Source: Nemertoderma westbladi
Taxonomy: Eukaryota; Xenacoelomorpha; Nemertodermatida; Nemertodermatidae
NCBI GenBank assembly: GCA_032718475.1
Contig: JAUCBJ010000651.1
Location: forward strand, 1-39,316
Length of the DNA: 39,316 nt
Direction of reading: 5' to 3'
The translations under genes and the position numbers were made by a program. Position 1 is the stretch's first letter, and each line of letters opens with the position of its first letter. The notes under the pieces are model-generated. The model was not told the origin of the DNA. It was given only the letters and a program-made list of their open reading frames with translations, and searched no databases. Below, one piece after another: positions 19,999 to 31,876 of the stretch.

Positions 19999-20945
19999 CT
20001 ACTGAAAGGGATCCCGATGAATCAACTCCCTAACTAACATGCCTTCAGGCCAGAGATTAAGGTTGTCCTGAGATTTCAGGGAAAGAGCAACTTCCTCGGA
20101 GCAACTAACCTTGAAAGAGGCATAATCATCGAACTTGGTAGCAATTTTGTCACAGGTGACATCAACATTAAAATTACCTTTAACATGAGTAACCAGGTCG
20201 TCAGTAGAAGTAACCGGAGCAAGACGGGTAACAAATATCTTAGGTTTAGACTTGGACGGCACACCCCTCAGGGAGTAGGAGGATGAGGTCCCAGTGCCCA
20301 CTACCGGATTATCCCGGTTGCGTTGATGGGGAGAGGGCCTCAAACCCGAAGAACCAGAAATAGGGCACCCTTTTGGACCGACATCGATAAAAGGCGACTC
20401 CTCGCGGACAATGACAACATCGGAATCACCGGAGACACCAGACTCAACACCAGACAACAGCTCAGAAGCAGGAGGCTTTGCGTCTGAGACATTACCAAGT
20501 GACTGGCCAGTGGAGGTAAGAGTGGAGGCGGAACTAGAGCTGACGGCTCCACGACGACATTTGCCCTTAAAATTTCCACTAGCAGGAGCAGCTACCTGGG
20601 CAAATAAAACTGGGGGGACTGAAGGATTGCTTTCTAGAACCGAAACACGGCTCTTCAACGCACCGAGATCCTGAACCAATGTCGCAAGAACAGAAGATGG
20701 AGGCATACAGTAGTTGGAGGAAGAGCCGTAAAGTCCTCCACGACAAACGTGGGAGTCAGACTAAGATCCTTAAAGACGGCCAGATCGAAGATATTAAGGA
20801 TGTCAGCGATGAACTTGCGCCGCTTATTAACACCGGAGTGTTTCGTAGAGAAATTCTTCGAGGTATCCCGATCGGAAAGCAAGTCCAACACTGTACTCCG
20901 AGCATTCTCAAGATTGGTTGTCATAAACGGCACCCAACCGTCCAT
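19999..20945 (-). pseudogene. LINE-B ORF1 (nucleic-acid-binding gag-like protein), one frameshift
   Basis: It opens with MDGWVPFMTTNLENARS at 20945, changes frame near 20700, and continues from MPPSSVLATLVQDLGALK to a stop at 19999, about 310 codons in total. The LVQDLGALKSRVSVLE stretch has heptad spacing and may form a short coiled coil. A Ser/Pro-rich low-complexity part follows. The C-terminal 80 residues have a PKIFVTRL...VTCDKIATKFDDYASFKV pattern ending in WPEGMLVREL. That domain resembles the conserved RRM-like C-terminus of ORF1 proteins in many invertebrate LINEs. Its expected role is RNA binding and particle assembly. Confidence 0.78.
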
Positions 20946-21261
20946 GGTGTCTACCTGGTCGTCTTAGACAGCCCCTTTGGAGGTATGTTGCCACGCATAA
21001 CAGAGAACTGGGTGGATAATGACCCCACCCTAAACGTCAGCCATGTGGACAGGGAACGGCAGACGGAAACGCCAAAAGCGGAAATAACGACCACAAAGAA
21101 ATAAAAACCAATGTAAAAAAAAAATGTAAAAACGTAAAAAACCACCAAGTCAGTACAGCAGTCAGCCAAAGTGCAGTACAGCAGTTACATCAGTCCAATG
21201 TGATTGTAGATTCAGATATAATTTATTTAGATCTACTGCAACTACCGTATAACTACAGTAT

Positions 21262-21445
21262 AAGACTTCATTAATTATACTTAAAAATTATACAGATGTA
21301 ATCCACATTCCCCATTCTATTATAGTTTTTAATTAGTTCAAGTGATTTGCTTTAATAATTGTGTCTTTAATTGATCTAAAGTAATTAAAACGGCATAAAA
21401 AATTGATTCTCATTAAATACTGCTAATTTATTGGTTAACATCCAA
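21262..21445 (+). repeat. Segment R fragment
   Basis: It matches part of 32180-32360 in the same orientation and 16260-16440 inverted: AATTATACTTAAAA, TTTTAATTAGTTCAAGTGAT and TGTGTCTTTAATTGATCTAAA. With the satellite at 17590-17902 it suggests that LINE-B sits within a disrupted composite element. Confidence 0.75.
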
Positions 21446-24264
21446 GTTGGCTCGTTTCCCAGCAACACTTGAGGTATTTAGTCAGCCTTGCTTGTAAGAG
21501 GCAGACTGCTGCTGGTAGGATAGCATTAATTCCCCATCCATTCACTCACTCTCCATTGAACTGGCTGACTGGAGGTGTGTGTGTTTAGGTATCGGGTTCA
21601 ATGACATTTAATATTATTCCTAAAGTAACGTCGGGATGTTAATATTCACTGCAGCTATGAGTCTCACTGGTTAGTTGAATGAATGAAATAAATTATTGTT
21701 TTACTATTCCGAATATCAATGTTTATTTCTGTAGGCCAACTTACTGTATTATTATTTAATCTAAATGTACCGGTACATAATAGTTTAAATAAATTATTTC
21801 ACAATTTCATTCCAATTCATACTGCTTACGCGACCATGTTAATTAGGCATATTAAATGGCAGGATTGTTTTTAATTAAATTTTTACAGAGCAAACAAGTA
21901 TATTGTATTTAACTGAAAGTTAATTTATTTCAGTAAGTAGGCCTTGCGGTTTGTTAGTTTAGTTAGTATAATAAGTATAATTAAACCGCTTCAAAAAGGT
22001 ACAAAACGATGCTTAAGGGCAAGACAGTTGTTTCAATTCACTATATCATCGCCCTTGCAACTGCCGATAATGTTTCCACCGATATTTTAGGCAGTAACAA
22101 AGTCGTAGTTTTTACAATCGCTACAAAAGTTTCCAACTAAAGCGATACAGGCTAAAATATAATTTTAGAGTAGGATTATTCCTTTTACAGTAAGTAGGGG
22201 TAGGAGGTAGGTACTACTGTAGGTCAAAAAATATTGATGTTACCAAATATCAGTAGGGACAGCCTAAAATGAAAATATGGCATTCACTGATCACAAAAAT
22301 GAAAAAATTAGTCAATTCGGACAAAATTCGAGTGGTGATCCACTTTTTAAGTGAGCTGGTCATGAAATATCAAATAATCATAAACCGATATCCCTATTTG
22401 AGATCTATTATTTTCAAGTCTTTTAGGATATTTCCCGGTCCTCTTCTCAGTGTCATGACATTTATAAGATCAGTATAATATTCTAAATTAAAAGTTAATT
22501 GGTGCTGGGAGTTCATTATTTTATTGGCATGACTAAAGTAAACTCTAGGGCCTCTGGCTTTTAGTTAAGAATTGTGTTACCGGTAAAGTTAGTCTTTAGT
22601 GCTGTAGTGCAGGAAGGGCGCAGCGATCGTCAGTTGGTCGCTGCGATACCTGGAAACTTTGATACGCCATTGCACTTTGAAGAAGTTGTCAAGCTGTGGC
22701 AGGAGATGGCATGAGATGGTAAGTGACATTCTTGAAAATGTCAATGGCAGGAACCGATAGCCAAGAGCAGTGTCTTCCCTGATCACTACACTGGATTCCT
22801 CATTAGATTCATGCACAAAGAGCTTCCAAGGGCCAGGGCCAGGAGACTGACTGAGTGCTATTCCATCGGCAACCAAGGGCCTTCAACTATCAGATGGGAA
22901 ATTTGGAATGGCAGTGGCACTACCATCAGTTGCACGTGCACCAGTCTGTTCCCCACATACCGGGGTGTGCGGTTGTGTGCGGTGTAATCATGGACTCCAC
23001 TGCCAACCCTGCTCTCATTTGAAGTCTGGCAAAAACAAATTTGCCAGACACCGTCTGGAAAACAGTTGTCTTCCAATCATTAATATAAGCCTAAATCCCC
23101 TGTATATTGGAACTGGCCGGCATATTGTATAATGATGGCAAGCAGCGCGATGGTGCCACACACTTGCCCTGGTCCCAAGGTCGATCGCTGGATTGAGACT
23201 TCACAAGAACACATTGCCTAGCTGCTTCTTCCACATCTGCTGCTGCCCAAGATGGTCCATGTGTTTCTGAGTTGAAGGAATGTAAGTTTATCAACTACAG
23301 TAGCCTCTTCCCAAGATATCTTGTTCAGGCCACCACCGGCTTTGTGACAGGATCCTAGTTGTCCTGGGATCCCGACCGGATAGACTGATGAAGTTATACG
23401 CGTCACCGCGTTGGGGAATACTGAAGGTCGAAGGCTCGGTAAATAAGAGTTCTAATGTCTTAATAATGTCCTAATGTCCCAATTTATTTAACACTTGATG
23501 TATAATAAGTCGCTGGTATATAGTTACCGGTAAATGATATCAGCACAATCAGTATTAAAGTATTAATTGCGGCTGATGGTGAAAAACTGTTCACCGCCTA
23601 TACTGAGTAAAATGCCAACTGGACAGTAAACCACATAACCGTTAATATATAGAAAGGAGAAAATATTAGGCTGACACATAGTTGGCATCTAATCGATACA
23701 CTTACTAAAACCCTGACATGTGCTGGCCTTTCATTGGCCAGTTGACCACGCCCTGTTCCTGCCTCCCTAGACCCTTAGTTGGCCTCTGTTCACTGCGGTG
23801 GATGGTTAATCCTCTGCCCTGCTGGTTCTTTTGCATCATCCTCTTACTGCTATGCCCTGTAGGATTCCTTAGTAGCCAATATGATAAATTTGCTCCCCCT
23901 ATTTTGTGGTTGGATTACATAGCGGAATGGATCCGCTTACAGGCTGCAGAACATTAGCAGACATGACATATCATACCAATTCCTATGCCAAAGCTGTTAC
24001 AGGATTAACCCTGTATGCACATCGAGATCCCCATGGCAATTATTATTACCTATCATAAAGGGATTGCTACCAATAATGTTAGCGCAGCAATCCATGTCTT
24101 GTGACCAAACAGTGGAGACTATCTAGGGCATTTGTATCTAACTATGTTATATATTGTTATCTATTTTGCCTTGAAATGTGCAGGGGCCAAATCATCATAG
24201 GCGAAACCCTAATACATTGGTGCTACCATTATCCAGAAGGAATGCTGATATCGCTGATAATGCC
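21446..24264. other. Unassigned intergenic sequence
   Basis: Nearly 3 kb without a recognisable gene. Short open frames at 22589-22876 and 22858-23076 (minus) and 23718-23957 (plus) show no known domain or neighbour support. Scattered ACCGGTA and TAGGCC words are the only repeated signals. Confidence 0.45.
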
Positions 24265-25213
24265 GATACGTTTGGAGCTCATTTACCCCATTAGAGAGTC
24301 CCCCCAAGAAATAAAAACAAATAAGTTGGTCCCTGCCCCAAAGAAGGACAACCTAACAACCTATAGACCTTTTCGTTAAATCTCGTTGACCTCGATTGCT
24401 GCAAAGTTATACAACATAATTATATTAAATCGCATCAGGGATCCTGCTGAGAGACTGTTATGTGGGAACCAAAATGTGTTCTGTAAAGGTCGTGGAACCA
24501 TGGAACCTATTGCTTAGAAGCGATAAGCGCTTAGAAGGATTATCGAAGAGTTATCAAAAAGAAAGACAGGCAACGGGCTATTATCTCTGCTGATTTCTTT
24601 AAAGGCTTCGACTCAGTCTCCCGAGGACGTACTGTATGTTTAGCATGCTGGCAGCATATGGGATTCCTGAGGAAATTATTGCAAGCTATCAGATCACTGT
24701 ACGATGGTTCCACCACATTTGTGTCTACTGATGATGGTGACGCAGATCCATTCGAAGTCTTATGGGGAGTCCTTCACGGTGAAGCACTTGCGCCATTCTT
24801 ACATATTTGTAATTGTGGTTGATTATGTTCTACGCATGTCCTTAGACCATCTTAATAAAGAAGGTGTGATGGTATCACCCCCCACCCCTACCCCCCACAG
24901 TCACAAGAAGTAGTGGAAATCCAGCACCTTACTGATCTAGTTGATGACTTAGGGCTACTGTCAGAATCACCAGAGTGAGCCCAAAGGCTCAATTACCCAT
25001 TGGAGCATGTTGCATCCATCTAGTGTTGGTCTTATTGTAAACTCAAAGCAGACCAAAATAATGACAGTGAACCTTGACAGCCCTCACAAAATTTCTGATC
25101 GTAAGGGCATAATAGTTCCAGCTTGCTTGACTTGACGTGGACTTCTGCTACTTGGGATCAAGGATCCGAAAGTCAGATGAAGGCCTTCGAATACATAAGG
25201 GGAAGGCATGACG
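24265..25213 (+). pseudogene. LINE-A reverse transcriptase, old diverged copy
   Basis: A recognisable but heavily mutated LINE-A RT on the plus strand. It reads LVPAPKKDNLTTYRPF, then in other frames NRIRDPAERLL, KGRGTMEP, DFFKGFDSV, the GDADPFEVLWGVL region, IVVDYVLRMSLDHLN, a DDLGLLSES remnant of the FADD region, and finally RLRIHKG-like codons. Frame changes and stops occur every 100-200 bases. It keeps the RT N-terminal part that is deleted from the copy at 8169-9269. It has no 3' end and is clearly dead. Confidence 0.82.
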
Positions 25214-25297
25214 CACGAGTACACGAATTGACGGTACCGGTACAAATATACTGTAGTAGGCAAAAGCGACGGCACTTTGTAAATATACAGAGTAGGC

Positions 25298-25362
25298 CTA
25301 CTACTACTACTATAATAGGCCTGCTGCATTGAAACTGCACATTGAGATGCTATGCAGGATAG
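25298..25362 (-). mobile_element. Very short LINE-A 3'-end remnant (tail type 2)
   Basis: TACTACTACTACTATAAT followed by AGGCCTGCTGCATTG and GCACATTGAGATGCTATGC is the reverse complement of the 3' end at 38240-38341. Only about 65 bp remain, so it is an extreme 5' truncation or a fragment. Confidence 0.65.
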
Positions 25363-26126
25363 TTATAAAACCCGAAAATAACCAAAAAAAACGAAATTAT
25401 CAACGAAACTACAGAAATTATAAAACAATCTACCCAATCTTTCCAGTAAGATCGGTATTATTAGAAGCCACACTTTACATTTTTTAATTAATAAAATCCA
25501 ATAATTTCGCCCCATTTTCTACCTTTAAAGTAATTTAATACCAAGTACTGTCTGCTGGTTGGTTGTTGACCAATAATGGCGGCTTGGTTGAATCAATTCA
25601 GTATCAGCAGGCAGTGTACTGGTCAACTGGTGTATTACAAGGATGGTACAGCCTGAAGGAACCGGTCCGGTCAGCCGGTACCCTATAACCCAACACTGCA
25701 CGCGTAGGGTACCTTCGCGTTACAGGCGTACACTGTAGGGCTACAGGGACTGCCAGGCAAGGGGCGCCGCGCGACGAGTGTCTATTGGGATTATAATTAC
25801 ATTCTACAGTATTATTATATTCCGAGGTTGCAGTCCTGCAGTCGCAATGTAGTAACTGCACTAGGCCTGCACTCTGACTGTACTTTTTCTAATTTGAGCG
25901 CCATCTTGTGGTGTTTTGGCATCATTGGATCCCTAATAACCAATCAACAGCAGAGACAGTATTTGGAATTAAATTACTTTTAGGGTCGAAAATGGGGCGA
26001 AACTATCGGATTTTATAAATTAAAAAATGTAAAGTGCGCCTTCTAATAATGCCGATCTCAATGGAAAGTGAGATCGAAATTTTTGTTACTAATTTCGTAT
26101 TTTTCGTTTATTTTCGGGTTTTATAA
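25363..26126. mobile_element. Foldback/MITE-like element with about 200-bp inverted ends
   Basis: The left arm (25363-25575) and right arm (25932-26126) are inverted copies. Both start TTATAAAACCCGAAAATAA and share GATCGG-ATTATTAGAAG, ACTTTACATTTTTTAATT, TTTCGCCCCATTTT and AGTAATTTAAT-CCAA words. The 350-bp centre is unrelated and contains ACCGGT-rich sequence. No coding capacity and no convincing target duplication. Confidence 0.75.
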
Positions 26127-27169
26127 AACAAAAACTCTAAACTCTAAGCAAAAACATTTTGTCACCACCATACCATGCAATCCACAATTGGCATGCCCAA
26201 TGCAACTTTCATTAAGAATGTTATTCCGGCTTATTAATATACAGAGTAAGAAACTACATAAATTTGTATGTAATTAACATTCATTACTTTTATACTTATA
26301 ATTAATACTCTACCTGTTACAAGTCCCTTTAATCAGATTCGCAACGATTGTTTGTTTCCAAATTCCAGTAACTTTCTTTATTTCAGCTTTAATTCGGTTT
26401 ATATTTAAACTTTCCATGGTTTTGGCTTTTTGTTATTTGAGTGTTGAAACTTCTATAAAAACTGTGTTTTCCACCCATTTATATAGAAAAATCTACGTCC
26501 ATTAACTCTGTCCTCTCCATTTCCGCATCATCGTTAAAAGGCTCCCTATGTGTAGGCGTGATAACCTTGTAGCATAAGGAAAGGCACTGCATAAAGGCAA
26601 TGCAACCACGAAGCCAAGGAAAATTAAACACAGTTTGGTGTTCGGACACTTCCCCCCCCGACTGTTCTTAACTTCGCACATTCGTATTTTTCATTTTGTA
26701 AGGTAAACGGACCGCTTGTATCCAGACAAGTTGTATCCAAATTTATCCTTTCGTAGCTCAGAAAGTGATCTTTTGCATCCCGATTTTACATTTTATATCC
26801 AAGTTTTATTTATGGGTTTTATCAATGCAATTACATCGTATTGTTTGCTAATCTTTAAACAATTAATTAGATGACCTATAAAATAATTCCATCCCCCGAA
26901 TGATATACTGTTTTTATTAACTATAGAATTATACAGTAATAATTAATTGTTTTAATTATAGGTATTATTATATAATAGTCTTCTTCAAATTGTAGCAGAT
27001 GGGATGAATATTATTGTTGCAATCAAAATTATACCTCTCCAGGGTAAAATCGACATGCGTCGACCTGTATTCTGTGTACAGCATTACATATTGATATACA
27101 TATTACTATGCATACTATATACAGCATATAGATATTATACACACTACATATTAAAGGCAGTGATTTTTT
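26127..27169. other. AT-rich intergenic sequence
   Basis: No gene is seen. At 26606-26632 is an inverted copy of the GTGTTTAATTTTCC repeat word of 2341-2363. At 26643-26660 a GGACACTTCCCCCCCC word matches the minisatellite unit of 29022-29790. Confidence 0.45.
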
Positions 27170-27485
27170 ATGTCCTTTTATTTGACTTTTTTTGTCCTTC
27201 TTTTTTTACGAATTGTGCATAATGACTTTTGTTGTCCCTTTAATGACTTTTGTTGTCATTTTAATGACTTTTTATGTATGTATTTCTTCAAACTGTCAGA
27301 CTGCTGATTTCTGGACTGTCAGATATTTCATTTCAACATGCCTGTGCCAAACCATTCAAAATTTGTTGATTTCTGGTCTGTCGGACAGTTGGTTTCACTA
27401 TGCCTGTGCCAAAACATTCAAAAGTCCATGATTTATAGACTATGAGCTAGATTTCCATATGCGCCTGTGGTAAAAGACTCTAAAT
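27170..27485 (+). repeat. Two short diverged tandem arrays
   Basis: About three copies of TAATGACTTTTGTTGTC (about 27220-27275) are followed by three units of roughly 60-64 bp that start GATTTCTGGACTGTC and contain GCCTGTGCCAAA-CATTCAAA (about 27305-27485). Confidence 0.65.
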
Positions 27486-27554
27486 TTAATAGTTTGTGGT
27501 TGTTGTCGATAATCGATTACCACATAACGTAGCAAAACACTCATTTTATAGCCA

Positions 27555-28160
27555 AAAACAATTACCAATTGATGGAAAGGAGCAGGTTAAGGCCGGATTT
27601 TCTAACCAAAACCATAAACAGTCACTTTACCAAATGAAGGAAAGGAGCAGGTTACGGAGGCGGGATTTTATAACCAAAACAATAAACAATCAATTTACCA
27701 AATGAAGGAAAGGAGCAGGTTACATAGATGGTCTTTTCTAACGAAAACAATAAACGATAGCATTACCAATTGAGAGAAAGGAGCAGGTTACAGAGGCGGG
27801 ATTTCCTAACCAAAACAATAAACGATCACTTAACTAATTGAGGGAAAGGAGCAGATTACAGAGGAGGGATTTTCTAACCAAAACAATAAACGATCACTTA
27901 ATTAATTGAGGGAAAGGAGCAAGTTACAGAGGCGGGATTTTCTAACCAAAATAATAAACGATCATTTAACTAATTGAGGGAAAGGGGCAGGTTACAGAGG
28001 CGGGATTTTCTAACCAAAACAATAAACAGTCTATATTACAAAATGAAGGAAAGGAGCAGGTTACAGAGGCGGGCCTTTCTAACCAATACAATAAACGGTC
28101 ACTCTACCAAATCAGGGAAAGGAGCAGGTTACAGAGGCGGGATTTTCTAACCAAAACAAC
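27555..28160 (+). repeat. 68-bp minisatellite, about nine units
   Basis: The words AGGAGCAGGTTACAGAGG, CGGGATTTTCTAACCAAAAC and AATAAACGATCAC recur with a period of 65, 68, 68, 68, 68, 68, 69 and 68 bp. Units are about 85-95 percent alike by eye. Short open frames over it are not genes. Confidence 0.92.
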
Positions 28161-28626
28161 CGGTCAGCCTGTAGGCCTACCATTACCGTATTTAAATGGC
28201 AGGCTAAACAATAGGCCTACAGCAGTACCGGTGCCAGAACCGGTACTAAATAAAATACTTAAAATACCTGCTTTATACCTTCATCTGTACCTACAATACA
28301 GCAATACTGCAAAATAGTGCTCTATATACTGTACTATTACCGGTACTGATAGCCTGAGAGAACAGCAGTAGAGAAACCGGTAGCATGGAACCTAACGGTA
28401 AATTTCTGGACGACATAAAAAGTCAAAAAAACTAATACCGGTACTGATAGCCTGAGAGAACAGCAGTTGAGAAACCGGTAGCATGGAACTTAACGGTAAA
28501 TTTCTGGAGGACATAAAAAGTAAAAAAAAAAGGTCAGCATGAGTGATTTAAACGGACAATAAAAATTATTGCGCATATTAAATTTCCTGGTTACTTGCAA
28601 TATTTTTAATAGGATTTTGTTGAATT
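28161..28626. repeat. 98-bp direct duplication with palindromic words
   Basis: The segment starting ACCGGTACTGATAGCC at 28339 is repeated at 28437 with few changes (unit 98 bp, to about 28530). Sequence before it is dense in ACCGGTAC and TAGGCCTAC palindromes. Confidence 0.75.
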
Positions 28627-29797
28627 ATATAATATTGTAGTAATTTATATATTAATTTGGTTAACATTCACTACAGCTCCTACTTTAGGCTTAGTCAATT
28701 TATTATCTGATGATACAAACATGAATTGATTATTTCAAAACGGTCTTAAGTCTTTCACCACGGGCACACAGGGATATGCCGGGGTTTAAGGGCGGCAGCC
28801 CCAAGAAAAGAAGCGGGGGTTTGGGGGTGGCAGCCCCCAAGAAAAGAAGCGGTGGTTTGGGGGCGGCAGCCCCAAATTAAAAGAAAAACAAACAAAATTT
28901 GACTATAAAAATGTTTCTTTTATAATTTTGAAAAAACTTGACTAGATACAACTTGTCCTGTAACCATCTTTAACTTTTGTTTATTGCTTTGATGCACCCA
29001 GATTAATTTTAACACTTTAACTGGGGGGGAAGTGTCCGGGGGGAAGTGTCCGGGGGGGAAGTGTCCGAGGGGGAAGTGTCCGGGGGGGAAGTGTCCTACT
29101 TGGTCGGGGGGGGGGGGAAGTGTCCGGGGGGGAAGTGTCCTACTTGGTCGGGGGGAAGTGTCCGGCGGGGAAGTGTCCTACTTGGTCGGGGGGGAAGTGT
29201 CCGGGGGGGAAGTGTCCTACTTGGTCGGGGGGGGGGGGAAATGTCCCGGGGGAAGTGTCCTACTTGGTCGGTGGGGAAGTGTCCGGGGGGGAAGTGTCCT
29301 ACTTGGTAGGGGGGAAGTGTCCGGGGGGAAGTGTCCGGGGGGAAGTGTCCTACTTGGTCGGGGGGGAAGTGTCCGGGGGGGAAGTGTCCTACTTGGTCGG
29401 GGGGGGAAGTGTCCGGGAGGGAAGTGTCCTACTTGGTCGGGGGGAAGTGTCCAGGGTGAAGTGTCCTACTTGGTCGGGGGGGAAGTGTCCTACTTGGTCG
29501 GGGGGGGAGTGTCCGGGAGGGAAGTGTCCTACTTGGTCGGGGGGAAGTGTCCGGGGGAAGCGTCCTACTTGGTCGGGGGGGAAGTGTCCGGGGGGGAAGT
29601 GTCCGGGGGGAAGTGTCCTACTTGGTCGGGGGGGAAGTGTCCGGGGGGGAAGTGTCCGGGGGGGAAGTGTGCTACTTGGTCGGGGGGAAGTGTCCGGGGT
29701 GGAAGTGTCCTACTTGGTCGGGGGGAAGTGTCCGGGGGGGGGGAAGTGTGCTACTTGGTCGGGGGGAAGTTTCCGGTGTGGAAGTGTCCTAGATCCA
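28627..29797 (+). repeat. Left arm of a large inverted repeat (G-rich minisatellite arm)
   Basis: The arm runs from ATATAATATTGTAGTAATTT through CTTAAGTCTTTCACCACGGG, then about 2.5 units of a 41-bp repeat with the hairpin GGGGCGGCAGCCCC, then AAAACAAACAAAATTTGAC. It ends with the minisatellite of 29022-29790 and TAGATCCA. The same order lies inverted at 32542-33095. About 2.7 kb separates the arms. Confidence 0.85.
29022..29790 (+). repeat. G-rich minisatellite (GGGGGGAAGTGTCC units)
   Basis: About 40 copies of a GAAGTGTCC core are separated by runs of 4-12 G. Alternate spacers carry TACTTGGTC, giving a higher-order unit of about 37 bp. Three overlapping open frames of up to 272 codons (SGGKCPGGKCPTW repeats) arise only because the unit has no stop in any plus frame. 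The regular G runs could form G-quadruplexes. Confidence 0.93.
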
Positions 29798-31270
29798 CAC
29801 AGTTTCACTCATTTGTTCGTTGGTTGTCTGAATACGAGCACGAGGCATGATAACACACAGAAGACACAAAGATTATGAAAATACTCCTACTTAAAAATGT
29901 TGTATAGTTTAAGTCAAAATTAATAATTTTTTTGTTTATAAACGGCTGTTGGATGGGGTTTCCGAGGAAATAAGAATAATGGCAATTCGGATGCAGAAAA
30001 AGTTTATTATATAGTTTAATACTAAGTTGATTCCGCCAAAGTGGCAATAATTTTCTTGAGGCTCCAATGTCAGCGAGTCAATATCTAGCATAAAACAAAA
30101 AAGTAATTAGAAATCAATCCAATCCTGATTTTTTTCTATATTACCTTGCAAATGACAAAAAAGTCTGTATGTAAAAAATTTATTTTGCAGATCATATATT
30201 TATTAAATCACAGAAATTCTTTGTAAATTGCACAACACAAACCATACAAAAGGAACAAGTATGGCAGTGTAAGTAGGAAATGACTGATGCTACAGAGGCA
30301 GAATATGTTGTGATTCAATGGGGTATAATGAATAAAATTACTGGTTAAATTTGTTATCGGCTTGCTGCTCTTCAAAATAGCAGCAAGCTAAAAACCAATT
30401 CAATTATTATCAATTCACTGATCCAATAGGCAACCGTCATTTGAAGTTACACTCACTATATCTGGTTCGACCTCTCACCTTCGCCGGATAGGCGAAAATA
30501 TCTCATATCTCTTAAATTAATTCATGAAGTTGAGTAAACATTCAGTTAGCTCTTTTTGTATTTAGGTGTTTTTACGAGACAGGGGGGGGGGGACTGGACG
30601 CAAATAATTAATTATTTAGTGTAATATTAATTAATTTATTAAGTAATTATAACTTTTATAGAGTCGATTACGCTGAGTCCAAAAAAGTTGGTTTCAAGAA
30701 ATTTGGACCAAAATTGAGGGACCAGTAGCAATTTTAGTGAAATCTTTAATTCCGCTACCAGCCGCTAGGGGGTGGCTACAAATTTTCAAATTTTACTATA
30801 AAGGCTATTTGTCCTTCCATACAGTGGTTGACCATGACAAAATAACAATATTATCATTTAACACTAATTGAAGAAACTTTAAAAAACTTTAAAAAAAGGT
30901 TCATGGGGGTTATACCCCCCCCCCCCCCCCCCTTAATTGACTAAATTGTTGATAAATAATAAATGCACGAGTGGAATCCAATAATAAAAGTAATGAAATT
31001 ACACTTACTACAACTCAATGTTTGTAGTATCTCGTACAATAGGATTATGGTTATATATACCGTACTGTATGTAAACATGACGTAAAGATGCATGTACGTG
31101 TTTTAAAATGGATAGTAAGTATGTTCGTGTTTGGCACTGGAATGTGATATGTTAATCATGAATGGGGTCACGCAAGGGTTAAACCAATTAGGTTAATACT
31201 GTAGCATGCTTGGGAAACAATACATTAGATAGATAGTGTACAAACTAAGGCAAACGACAATTAACCCGAA
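29798..31270. other. Spacer within the large inverted repeat; no gene recognised
   Basis: AT-rich, with a G run at 30583-30592, a poly(C) run at about 30916-30932 and a 10-bp perfect hairpin at 30360-30388. An 80-codon minus frame at 29805-30047 has no recognisable domain. Confidence 0.5.
30360..30388. repeat. Perfect 10-bp stem-loop
   Basis: GCTTGCTGCT (30360-30369) and AGCAGCAAGC (30379-30388) are exact inverse complements with a 9-nt loop. The function is unknown. Confidence 0.5.
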
Positions 31271-31876
31271 ACACGTTCGTGGGGCCATCGCGCAGGACGA
31301 GGCTCAGTTATCAGATACAGATTAAAATTGAGCGACTGTATCACAAAATCAGGTTTTGAGAAATTTACCCACACTACCAATCAATCAAAGAAAGGGGGAC
31401 AGTACGTGTTCACCCCTTTTAATCTGCACCCCCCCCCCCCCCCCCCTTCCCACCCACCAGTACTTTATAACTACCGATGCCTTCAATAGGCGAAGCCAGG
31501 TATGGTTTATAGGAATATAATCAACGCAGTAGGCAGTACTCGTCTTCATTATTATAAACGTCGTTGTGCTCGTCCTGTTTTGTATTTAAATATATTTCCT
31601 AAACGCAGACTGACGGACGATCTTTATAACTACCGATGCCTTCAATAGGCGAAGCCAGGTATGGTTAATATGAATATAGTCTACGCAGTACTCGTCTTCA
31701 TTATATGACTCGTAGCGCTCGTCGCTCGTCCTGTTTTGCATTAAAATATTTTTCCTAAACCAAGACTGACGATCTTTATACAGTTATAACTATGCGAAGT
31801 TTCAAAACTGTGCGAGTAACTGCTGATACATCTATGTGCAGATGTGTGTTACAACGCCAACGCATCGTATGCCGAT
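31271..31876 (+). repeat. S-block satellite copy
   Basis: Same order as 15022-15808: an ACACGTTCGTGGGGCC start, the CAGTTATCAGATACAGATT header, a poly(C) run at about 31429-31446, two satellite monomers, and the tail ATGCGAAGTTTCAAAACTGT through CATCGTATGCCGATG. It runs straight into a T terminus at 31877. Confidence 0.82.

Larger units (their letters stand above)
17903..20945 (-). mobile_element. LINE-B (two-ORF non-LTR retrotransposon), 3'-truncated
   Basis: A minus-strand element with ORF1 (20945 to 19999) and ORF2 (19925 down to 17903). It has an APE endonuclease and the first half of the reverse transcriptase, in the normal LINE order. The element stops inside the RT right after the VRQGS motif, where S-block satellite begins. 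LINEs usually lose their 5' end on insertion, so losing the 3' half instead points to a later deletion or rearrangement. The two-ORF layout and RT style resemble the Jockey/CR1 group and are unlike LINE-A. The 5' UTR boundary upstream of 20945 is uncertain (perhaps near 21105). Confidence 0.82.

Noticed and set aside
20411-21104. Plus-strand frames across the LINE-B ORF1 region
   Set aside because: They are antisense to a clear ORF1 protein and show no domains of their own.
27555-28160. A CRISPR-like array
   Set aside because: Units are repeated over their whole 68-bp length with no unique spacers, so this is a minisatellite.
29032-29878. Gly/Cys/Lys-rich repeat proteins of 250-272 residues in overlapping frames
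   Set aside because: All three plus frames are open only because the minisatellite unit contains no stop. The reading follows the DNA period and there is no start context or non-repeat domain.
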